Of a stretch of DNA of 64,000 nt, positions 57,795-64,000 are shown one piece after another. Origin of the DNA: Azoarcus sp. (GTDB lineage: Bacteria; Pseudomonadota; Gammaproteobacteria; Burkholderiales; Rhodocyclaceae). The notes under the pieces were generated by a model. It saw only the letters and a list, made by a program, of their open reading frames with translations. It did no database searches and was not told where the DNA came from. Every line of letters begins with the position of its first letter. The stretch's first letter is position 1. Position numbers and translations under genes: made by a program. Where the stretch lies: NCBI GenBank assembly GCA_020725025.1, contig DYFV01000001.1:62001-126000 (forward strand), given 5' to 3'.

Positions 57795-60215
57795 TTACCA
57801 CCGATAGGTCACGCTCGCCTTGACGGTGCGCGCGGCGCCGAAGGACGCGAAGTTGCCATTGCTGAAGGCCGACGCGACGTACTTCTCGTCGAACAGGTTG
57901 TGCACGTTCAGCGCGAATCGGGCACCCTGCCAGTCGTAGTGGAGCGCCGCATCCGCCACGGTGTAGCCCGGCACCTTGACGGTGTTCGCGATGTTGCCCC
58001 AGGTGGCGCCGACATAGCGTACGCCGGCGCCGAGGCCCAGGCCGTTCAGCGCGCCGCCGCGCAGCGTGTAGTCCGCCCACAGCGAGGCCATGTGCTCGGG
58101 CGTCTGTTCGGGCCGCCGGCCCTCTTCCCCGGGGCGTTCGCTCTTGGTGATCTCGGCGTCCAGGTACGTATAGCTCGCGACGAGGTCCAGCCCGAAGTCG
58201 AAGCTGGCGACGCCCTCCAGCTCGATGCCGCGCGAACGGACCTCGCCCGTCTGGCGCTGCTGGAAGGTCGGCGGCACGGACTCGACCACGTTCTGGCGGG
58301 TGAGGTCGAACAGGGCCACGGTGACGAAGCTCTTCGCGCCGGCCGGCTGGTATTTCACGCCCACTTCGTACTGCTCGCCGGTCTCCGGCTCGAAGGGCTT
58401 GCCGGCGGCGTCGGTTCCCACTACCGGCAGGAAGGATTGGGAATAGCTCAGGTAGGGCGCCAGGCCGGTGTCGGACAGATAGACCAGGCCGGCACGGCCG
58501 GTGAATGCGCTGTCGTCCTGCTGCGTGCGCGTGCCGTTGCGGTTGTTCTCGATCTCGCTATCCGCCCAGTCGTGGCGACCGCCCAGCGACAGCACCCACT
58601 TCTCGTCGACCTTGATCTGGTCCTGCAGATACAGGCCTGTCTGCCTCAGGGTGTTGTGCTGATCCTGGTAGACCGCGGGCGTCGCCACCGGCGAGCCATA
58701 AACCGGATCGAAGATGTCGAGGGACGGAGCCGCGCCGAAGGCGGAGACGTTGTGCTCCTTGAAGCGCTGGTAGTCGAGCCCCAGGAGCAGGGTGTGGCGC
58801 ACCGCCCCGGTGGAGAATTCCCATTGCGCCTGGTTGTCGACCGAGAACGCGTCGAGGTCCTTGTCGTTGGTGAAGGCGAAGCGGTTGAGGGTGCGCTGGT
58901 CGGCCTGCAGGCTGCCCCCATAGACGATGCCCCGGTCGAGCGTGCTCTGGCCGTAGCGCAGGTTCTGGCGGAAGGTCCAGGCATTGTCCGTGCGATGCTC
59001 GAAGGCGTAACCGACGGCGTGCTCGGTGCGCTCATGATGATCGAAGTCGGGCTCGCCGAAGTTGCGGTTGCGCGGGATCTTGCCGTTGGGGTTCGCGGTG
59101 AGCGAGCCGGCGGCTGGCGCAAACTGGAAGTCGCCCGTGTCCTCCTTCTGGTAGTGGGTCAGAAGCGTCAGCGTGGTGTTGGCGCTCGGTTGCCAGGTGA
59201 GGGCCGGCGCGATGTACTGGCGGTCGTTACGCGTGAAGTCGACCTGGGCCTCGCTGTCGCGCAGCAGGCCGGTGACGCGGAAGAGCAGGGTGCCGTCCCC
59301 GTTGGCCGTCCCGCCCACATCGAACCGGCCTTCCTTCAGGTCGAAGCTGCCTACCTCCAGGGCGACCTCGCGCAGGGGCTCGGCCGTCGGCCGCTTGCTC
59401 ACGAAACTGACGACGCCGCCGGGGCTGCCCTGCCCGTAGAGGACGGAAGCGGGCCCGCGCAGCACTTCGATCCGCTCCGCCCCATAGGGCTCCGGGTCGA
59501 AGGCCTCGCCGGTCGTCGTGAGGGTGCGCAGCGCCAGGCCATCCTGGTAGAGGCCCGTGGCCAGGCCCAGAAATCCGCGCAGCCGCAGCGAGGTGGCGCG
59601 CGGGTTGAAGCCGAAGGTCTCCCCTTGCACGCCCGGGGTGTAGCGCAGCGCCTCGGCGAGGCTGTCCACGCCCTGCTCGTCGAGCCGATCGCGGGTGATC
59701 ACCGAGATCGACTGCGCCGTTTCGATAAGCGGCGTGTCGGTCTTGGTCCCCGTCGCGCCGCGCCGGGCCACGTAACCCCTCACCGGCCCCCATGCACTTT
59801 CCTGTGTGGCTTCGCCCTTGACCGTCACCTGCGGCAGGACCGTTTCCGCCGAGCCCGATTTCGGCATCGCCCGGACGACGAGGACCGAACCCTCCGCCCT
59901 GGCGGCGAGTCCGCTCCCCGCCAGGGCGCGATCCAGCGCCTGCCCCGGCGTCAGGGCGCCCTTCACGGCCGGGGCCGTCCGGTTCCTGACCAGATCGGGG
60001 TCGAAGGACAGCAGCACGCCGGCCGTCTCGCCGATCCGGTTGAGGGTGGCCGAGAGGGGGCCGGCGGGAATGTCGTATTGGCGGACGTCCTGCCTTTCCT
60101 GGGCGTGGACGGCCGATGTGGCGCCGGCGAGGGCCGCGCCGCAGAAGACCAGGTGCAGGGCGAAGGCGAGGGGGCGGCACACGGGCCGGGTGGCGTGCTG
60201 ATGCGGGTGGTGCAT
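57795..60215 (-). CDS. TonB-dependent siderophore receptor with STN domain, system VII (FhuA/FoxA type)
   Basis: 806 residues: N-terminus MHHPHQHATR (His-rich, before the signal helix), signal peptide to about 39, STN about 46-116 (YDIPAGPLSATLNRIGETAG), plug with GTKTDTPLIETAQSISVITR, TSLRLRGFLGLATGLYQDGL and RIEVLRGPASVLYGQGSPGG, barrel ending VTYRW. The wording is that of hydroxamate-type receptors, close to the system II STN receptor. It follows FecR by 90 nt containing the ECF-type motif. Confidence 0.9.
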   Translation of the reverse strand: MHHPHQHATRPVCRPLAFALHLVFCGAALAGATSAVHAQERQDVRQYDIPAGPLSATLNRIGETAGVLLSFDPDLVRNRTAPAVKGALTPGQALDRALAGSGLAARAEGSVLVVRAMPKSGSAETVLPQVTVKGEATQESAWGPVRGYVARRGATGTKTDTPLIETAQSISVITRDRLDEQGVDSLAEALRYTPGVQGETFGFNPRATSLRLRGFLGLATGLYQDGLALRTLTTTGEAFDPEPYGAERIEVLRGPASVLYGQGSPGGVVSFVSKRPTAEPLREVALEVGSFDLKEGRFDVGGTANGDGTLLFRVTGLLRDSEAQVDFTRNDRQYIAPALTWQPSANTTLTLLTHYQKEDTGDFQFAPAAGSLTANPNGKIPRNRNFGEPDFDHHERTEHAVGYAFEHRTDNAWTFRQNLRYGQSTLDRGIVYGGSLQADQRTLNRFAFTNDKDLDAFSVDNQAQWEFSTGAVRHTLLLGLDYQRFKEHNVSAFGAAPSLDIFDPVYGSPVATPAVYQDQHNTLRQTGLYLQDQIKVDEKWVLSLGGRHDWADSEIENNRNGTRTQQDDSAFTGRAGLVYLSDTGLAPYLSYSQSFLPVVGTDAAGKPFEPETGEQYEVGVKYQPAGAKSFVTVALFDLTRQNVVESVPPTFQQRQTGEVRSRGIELEGVASFDFGLDLVASYTYLDAEITKSERPGEEGRRPEQTPEHMASLWADYTLRGGALNGLGLGAGVRYVGATWGNIANTVKVPGYTVADAALHYDWQGARFALNVHNLFDEKYVASAFSNGNFASFGAARTVKASVTYRW

Positions 60216-60264
60216 GGAGCGGTTACCTCTCGGTTGCTTGCAGGGAAGGGGTTCTCTCTTCCCA

Positions 60265-60310
60265 TGCCAAGCGAGCGCGAAAAAGGTACAGCGCGACGCC
60301 GAAAATTATC
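60265..60310 (-). promoter_or_regulatory. Putative FecI-type promoter, system VII receptor
   Basis: On the minus strand GATAATTTTCGG, a 16-nt gap, then TTTTTCGCGCTCGCTTGGCA. It overlaps the end of fecR and precedes the receptor ATG by 50 nt. Confidence 0.52.
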
Positions 60311-61289
60311 TTGCGCGGAGCACGATGCCGCTCTCCGGGTCGTCGGGACGGACCGGAACGGCGCGCACCGGCAGGGTATGGCCGAGGGCAGCCAGCGCCC
60401 GGTCGGTGTCGCGCAGGGGGAAGGTGCCGGAAATGCGCAGGGACCGCACGGCGGGGTCGCACGAGAGCGGAGTGTCGCGGTAGCGGGCGAGCTCGGCGAC
60501 GAAGTCCGCCAGCGGCATGTCGTCGGCGATCAGCATGCCCTTGGCCCAGGCGCTGTCGGCGCGATGGCTGGCATATCGATCGACGACGCCGCGGCGGTCG
60601 AATCGGGCGGCCTGGCCGGCGTGGAGGACGGGGGCATCCGCCGCGGCCTCGGCGGCATGGATGGCGACACGCGCCTCCAGCACCGCCACCCGGGTGCTGC
60701 CGGCTTCCTGCTCGACGGAGAAGCGGGTGCCCAGCGCCTGTACGCGGCCCTCGCCGGTCTCCACCAGGAAGGGCGGCGCGTCCGGCGCCGGGGCGGTTTC
60801 GATCAGGATCCGCCCGCGCCGCAGGCGGATCAGGCGGGCCTGGGCGCTGAACGCGATGTCGACGGCTGAATCCGTGTCGAGGTGGAGCAGGCTGCCGTCG
60901 GCGAGCGTGAGCTCACGCTGCTCGCCGACGGCGGTGAGCTGGTCGGCCGACCAGTCGCTGTGCCGCCAGCCCTGCCAGCCGGCGAGGCCGGCGACGAGCA
61001 GCGCGGCGAGCTGGCCGAGCGCCCTGCGCCGGCCGCGCGACCTCGGTCCTGTCCCCTGCTTGAGCGCTTCGAACGAGACTTGCGCCTGCCCGCGCGGGAT
61101 GCCCCTGATGCGCGCGGTGGCGGCCTGGGTGCGTTGCCAGGCGAGCTCGTGGCGAGCATCGGCGGCGCGCCAAGCCCGCCACCGGGCGTGGTCGGCCTCG
61201 TCCGCCTCGCCGGAAGCGAGCAGCACGAACCAGTGCGCCGCCTCTTCGAGGACGTCCCGCGGCGGCGTGGGGACTGCAGACTCCTTCAT
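60306..61289 (-). CDS. FecR-like anti-sigma factor, system VII
   Basis: 327 residues from an ATG overlapping the sigma stop (ATGA). DUF4880 N-terminus (AAHWFVLLASGEADEADHARWRAWRAADARHELAW), SRGRRRALGQLAALLVAGLAGW helix, FecR domain (VGEQRELTLADGSLLHLDTDSAVDIAF, ALGTRFSVEQ, VLEARVAI) and C-terminal DMPLADFVAELARYRDTPL / LRISGTFPLRDTDRAL. The C-terminus resembles system III FecR (MPLSDFVAELSRYRDAPV), again showing module kinship. Confidence 0.9.
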   Translation of the reverse strand: MKESAVPTPPRDVLEEAAHWFVLLASGEADEADHARWRAWRAADARHELAWQRTQAATARIRGIPRGQAQVSFEALKQGTGPRSRGRRRALGQLAALLVAGLAGWQGWRHSDWSADQLTAVGEQRELTLADGSLLHLDTDSAVDIAFSAQARLIRLRRGRILIETAPAPDAPPFLVETGEGRVQALGTRFSVEQEAGSTRVAVLEARVAIHAAEAAADAPVLHAGQAARFDRRGVVDRYASHRADSAWAKGMLIADDMPLADFVAELARYRDTPLSCDPAVRSLRISGTFPLRDTDRALAALGHTLPVRAVPVRPDDPESGIVLRAR

Positions 61290-61792
61290 GCCTGGGCGAT
61301 GCGCATGCAATGGGTGACGGCTTGCATCATGTACTTCTTCACCATGCTGACCGATACGCCCAGTCGCCCGGCGATCTCCGCGTAGGTCAGGCCTTCCAGC
61401 TGCGACAGCAGGAAGGCGTGGCGGGCCTTGGACGGCAGGCCGTTCAGCATGGCGTCGATCTCGACCAGGGTCTCGAGCACCAGGGCGCGCTCCTCCGGGC
61501 TGGGGCTCAAGGGCTCGGGCTGCGCGGCGAGTGCGTCCAGGTACGCGCGCTCGAGGTCCTTGCGCCGCAGATGGTTCACCATCAGGCCATGGGCGACCGT
61601 GGTGAGCCACGCACGCGGCTCGCGGATCTCGTCGATGCCGGGCGACATCAGCACGCGCAGGAAGGTGTCGTGGGCGAGGTCGCCGGCGTTGTGCGGGCAG
61701 CCAAGCTTGCGGCGCAACCAGCCGACCAGCCAGCCGTGGTGGTCGCGGTACAGCTCGGCGATGGAATCGGTGGGCGCGCAGGCGTCGCTCAT
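61286..61792 (-). CDS. FecI-type ECF sigma factor, system VII
   Basis: 168 residues from ATG 61792 with TGGAGC upstream; a TTG two codons earlier is unlikely. N-terminus MSDACAPTDSIAELYRDHHG is nearly that of system V. Region 2: AGDLAHDTFLRVL, RAWLTTVAHGLMVNHLRRK; region 4: KARHAFLLSQLEGLTYAEIAGRLGVSVSMVKKYM. The bases just before the start codon pair with the leader (see 61793). Confidence 0.92.
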   Translation of the reverse strand: MSDACAPTDSIAELYRDHHGWLVGWLRRKLGCPHNAGDLAHDTFLRVLMSPGIDEIREPRAWLTTVAHGLMVNHLRRKDLERAYLDALAAQPEPLSPSPEERALVLETLVEIDAMLNGLPSKARHAFLLSQLEGLTYAEIAGRLGVSVSMVKKYMMQAVTHCMRIAQA

Positions 61793-61859
61793 GGGCAAGC
61801 TCCAGAAACTTCGGGTCCGGGTCTCTTCGGCTGGCTTGCCCTGACGAGCTGGCTGGCGG
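61793..61859 (-). other. Leader with 8-bp start-proximal inverted repeat, system VII
   Basis: GGGCAAGC (61841-61834) pairs perfectly with GCTTGCCC (61800-61793), the bases between the Shine-Dalgarno and the ATG at 61792. CCGCCAGCCAGC lies at 61859-61848. Same design as system V, with a different loop. Confidence 0.6.
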
Positions 61860-61866
61860 ATTAGTC

Positions 61867-61908
61867 GCGAATGGTTCTCATTCTCCGCGTTGCCACGCGT
61901 CGCGTCAA
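61867..61908 (-). promoter_or_regulatory. Sigma-70 promoter with Fur box, system VII
   Basis: On the minus strand TTGACG (61908-61903), 17-nt spacer, GAGAAT (61885-61880), overlapping the Fur box GAGAATGAGAACCATTCGC. Confidence 0.72.
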
Positions 61909-61959
61909 TGTGCGTCCGGGGACGAGCTTCTCAAGTCCCGCGATCTTCGCCGCTGCGCC

Positions 61960-62277
61960 TCAGCGGGCCCACGGCCACAGCAGGCGCAGTGCACGTGCCC
62001 GCCATGCCAGCGTCAGCGCGACCAGCACCGCTGCGACGGCCAGCAGCATCACCCAGACCAACACCGCCATGGACGGGCGGTCGACCATCAGGCAGGCCGG
62101 AAGCGACAGCAGCACGGCCGCGGCGCCCAGGACGCGCAGCGTCAGGCGCGCGCGCGGTGCCTCGGCGGCCGGCCGAGGCATCACCTGCCCCCAATGCACC
62201 TCCATCGCCAGCGCGAGCCAGGCCATGCCGCTGAAACTCAGTGCCGCGGCCAGCACCAGCCAGAGGGCCTCAGACAT
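61960..62277 (-). CDS. DUF3325 small membrane protein (edge module)
   Basis: 105 residues with LALAMEVHWGQVM in place of the usual MDRHHRQ mark, and four helices. It overlaps the PepSY stop by 8 nt. Part of a further receptor-linked module that continues beyond the window; it is upstream of system VII but separated from it by the Fur promoter. Confidence 0.78.
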   Translation of the reverse strand: MSEALWLVLAAALSFSGMAWLALAMEVHWGQVMPRPAAEAPRARLTLRVLGAAAVLLSLPACLMVDRPSMAVLVWVMLLAVAAVLVALTLAWRARALRLLWPWAR

Positions 62278-63979
62278 GGGCCACCTCCGCGGTGTCGCCG
62301 GCCGGCTGCGCGGGCCGCGCCTGGGCGCCGAGTTGCTCGCGCAGGGCCAGCTTGCGGGCCGACCACGCTGCGATGCCGACGCTGGCCAGCAGGCTCAGGT
62401 CCACCCCCGCCACGGCCCAGTAGGGTGCGGTAAGCATGGTCTTGATCAGGTGGTCGCCGGTGGTGATCCAGTTCAGGCCCACGGCGGCGACAGCCAGGGC
62501 GGCAATGGCCCAGCACTGCTCGCGCCAGGCCGGGTTCATGCGCGCCCGGGCGACCGGGCCGCTGCGCACCAGGGCGTGTACCAGGGCCAGTGCCCAGATG
62601 CCCCAGAAGGCAATCTTCTCCCAGTCGCCCTTGCCGGCCAGGTCGGCGGGCAGCAGCCGGTTGGCCACCAGCATGCCGATGGCCGCGATCACCATGCCGG
62701 TGACGGTGCTCACCGCCAGGGCATCGACCACGCGGCTGCCCTGGCTGCCGGCCTCCGCATGCCGCTGCTTGCGCCGCTCCACGAAGAAGACGAAACCGGT
62801 GGCGATGCACACGCAGCCCAGCAGGCCGCCGAGCACGTACAGCCAGCGCAGCAGCCAGTGCTCGAAGTGCTGCAGGTGCAGGCCGGTGAGGAACTCGTTG
62901 ATCTCCGAGACCACGGTGCGCGGCGGATCTTCGTACAGCACCTCGCCGGTGCTGGCCTTGAAGTGGATGCCCTCGCCCACCAGGGCCACGCGGTCGCTGC
63001 CGGCGCGGAAGATGCTCACATAGCTGTTGGCATCGCCCACGTGGTGCACCTGCAGGAAGCCCACCTCGCCGGCCATGTCCCGCGCGGCCCAGCGGCGCTT
63101 GGCCTCGACCACCATCGCGTCCACCGACGCCATCGGCGCGGGGACGCCGGCCGCCTTGTGGGGCAGGCCCGTGGCGGCGGCCTCGTGGACTTCGTGCTGA
63201 TGGTGCAGGGGCTCGAGCAAGGTGCTGCCCGCGGGGAAGTACAGCCAGCTGCCGAAGATCAACAGCCCGGTGAAGGCGAAGAAGAAGTGAAAGGGCAGCG
63301 CCACAACGCCGGTGAGGTTGTGCAGGTCCAGGGTGCTGCGCCGCGTGTGCTTCGCCGGCCGGAAGGTGAAGAACTCGCGGAAGATCTTGCGGTGCATGAT
63401 CACGCCGGTGACCAGCGCTACCAGCATGGTGAGACCGGCCAGGCCCACGATCCAGTAGCCGAGGTTCTTCCAGGTCCAGTTCAGGCTGTAGTGCAGCGGG
63501 TAGAACCAGCGGCTGCCGATCTTGAGCGCGTCGTCCGGCACGATGGCGCCGGTGCGCGGGTCGATGGTCACCTCGCCGTGGATGTGATTGTGTCCGTCCG
63601 GGTCCTTGGCCAGCGGCACGCCGAAGCCCACCCCCATTCGCAGGACCGGATCCCGGTGGGTGGTGTAGGCCCAGTACTCGTCCGCCGGCAGCTCCAGGCG
63701 CGGCGTCATCGGGCCTTGGCTCGCATCGTGCAGCTTGGGCATGTTGGCCGCGTAGTCGGCCTCGTCCGGCTCGACGCGCTGCAGGATGGGCAGCAGCATC
63801 TTGTCGAAGGAGGGCATCGGCTGCGGCTCGAAGCGGGTCTCGGGGATCGCCCAGCGGTCGATCTCGCGGTCGAACACCGACAGCGCGCCGAAGAAGAAGC
63901 ACACCATCAGCACGAAGCCCACCACCAGGCCGAACCAGGTGTGCGGCCAGGTCATCGATTTGCGCAAGTCGTCGTACAT
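62270..63979 (-). CDS. PepSY-associated TM protein (edge module)
   Basis: 569 residues from ATG 63979 with GGGGGAGA upstream. Marks: MTWPHTWFGLVVGFVLMVCFFFGALSVFDREIDRW, FYPLHYSLNW, VMHRKIFREFFTFRPAKHTRR, LPFHFFFAFTGLLIFGSW, and later helices. It is longer and clearly more distant from the system II and VI copies (HRKIFREFFTFRP against HKKIFADFFTFRP), so it represents a second lineage. A TGA just upstream (63995-63997) may be the end of the next gene. Confidence 0.88.
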   Translation of the reverse strand: MYDDLRKSMTWPHTWFGLVVGFVLMVCFFFGALSVFDREIDRWAIPETRFEPQPMPSFDKMLLPILQRVEPDEADYAANMPKLHDASQGPMTPRLELPADEYWAYTTHRDPVLRMGVGFGVPLAKDPDGHNHIHGEVTIDPRTGAIVPDDALKIGSRWFYPLHYSLNWTWKNLGYWIVGLAGLTMLVALVTGVIMHRKIFREFFTFRPAKHTRRSTLDLHNLTGVVALPFHFFFAFTGLLIFGSWLYFPAGSTLLEPLHHQHEVHEAAATGLPHKAAGVPAPMASVDAMVVEAKRRWAARDMAGEVGFLQVHHVGDANSYVSIFRAGSDRVALVGEGIHFKASTGEVLYEDPPRTVVSEINEFLTGLHLQHFEHWLLRWLYVLGGLLGCVCIATGFVFFVERRKQRHAEAGSQGSRVVDALAVSTVTGMVIAAIGMLVANRLLPADLAGKGDWEKIAFWGIWALALVHALVRSGPVARARMNPAWREQCWAIAALAVAAVGLNWITTGDHLIKTMLTAPYWAVAGVDLSLLASVGIAAWSARKLALREQLGAQARPAQPAGDTAEVAHV

Positions 63980-64000
63980 GACCGTTCTCCCCCTCAGGCC

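Noticed and set aside
1-64000. CRISPR arrays, rRNA, tRNA, insertion sequences, prophage or integrase genes
   Set aside because: No spaced direct-repeat array, tRNA-like cloverleaf, transposase or integrase frame was seen.
1-64000. Siderophore biosynthesis (NRPS or NIS) genes
   Set aside because: No adenylation, condensation or IucA/IucC-type sequence is present among the real genes.

Overview
The window reads as a GC-rich betaproteobacterial chromosome, probably Rhodocyclales of the Thauera/Azoarcus kind. That placement is an inference from codon bias, NnrS, DUF2325, DUF3016 and the FecI arrays; no rRNA or tRNA gene is present to test it. Nearly the whole 64 kb is one iron (metal) acquisition island. 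It holds ten TonB-dependent outer-membrane receptors (TBDTs), seven FecI-type ECF sigma / FecR anti-sigma pairs, three complete PepSY membrane proteins plus one partial and one broken copy, two ABC importers, and about a dozen Fur-box-like sites. No siderophore biosynthesis gene is seen, so the island looks built to use siderophores made by others.

Layout. 1-5.4 kb (+): end of a PepSY protein, then a Fur-box-led set imelysin / di-haem DUF1111 cytochrome / imelysin / Tat-exported DUF1513. 5.5-13.2 kb: a Crp/Fnr regulator (-) divergent from a 4-TM protein, a TBDT, a NitT/TauT-type ABC importer, NnrS and a small unknown gene, mostly linked by stop/start overlaps. 13.3-17.4 kb: system I (sigma, FecR, IutA-like receptor). 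17.6-19.3 kb: DUF3016 (-) and a Fur-box-led pair (98-aa protein, DUF2325). 19.5-28.2 kb (-): system II, running receptor / DUF3649 / PepSY / DUF3325 / sigma / FecR / second receptor. 28.5-36.9 kb (-): systems III and IV in tandem. 37-39.7 kb: an unknown 289-aa protein, an exported CbiX-like chelatase, a CcdA/CcdB remnant and a PepSY remnant. 39.7-43.8 kb (-): system V. 43.8-44.5 kb: a HepT/MntA toxin-antitoxin pair. 44.6-51.1 kb: TBDT plus FecBCD-type ABC operon with DUF2218 (-), divergent from a PchR-like AraC regulator. 51.2-57.7 kb (+): system VI with DUF3649/PepSY/DUF3325. 57.8-61.8 kb (-): system VII. 61.9-64 kb (-): another DUF3325/PepSY module running off the edge.

How it works together. 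A two-tier circuit can be read from the DNA. Fur-box promoters with recognisable -35 TTGAC(G/A) and -10 elements drive the sigma/anti-sigma genes of systems I, III, IV, V and VII. In systems III-VII the receptor that follows FecR has no Fur box but carries a shared motif (TTTC, 5-6 nt, CTCGTTCGGCA-like), which should be the FecI-type promoter. Receptors in these systems carry the N-terminal STN signalling domain. Imported iron would be passed on by the FecBCD-type ABC system or handled by PepSY/DUF3649/DUF3325 membrane proteins.

The most unusual signals are in the leaders. Six Fur-type transcripts share a sense-strand CCAGCCAGC-repeat leader, often flanking a small hairpin. Two of these leaders also have a perfect 7-8 bp inverted repeat that pairs with the bases just before the sigma start codon. 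HepT's C-terminal tail is encoded by the promoter and Fur operator of the neighbouring sigma gene.
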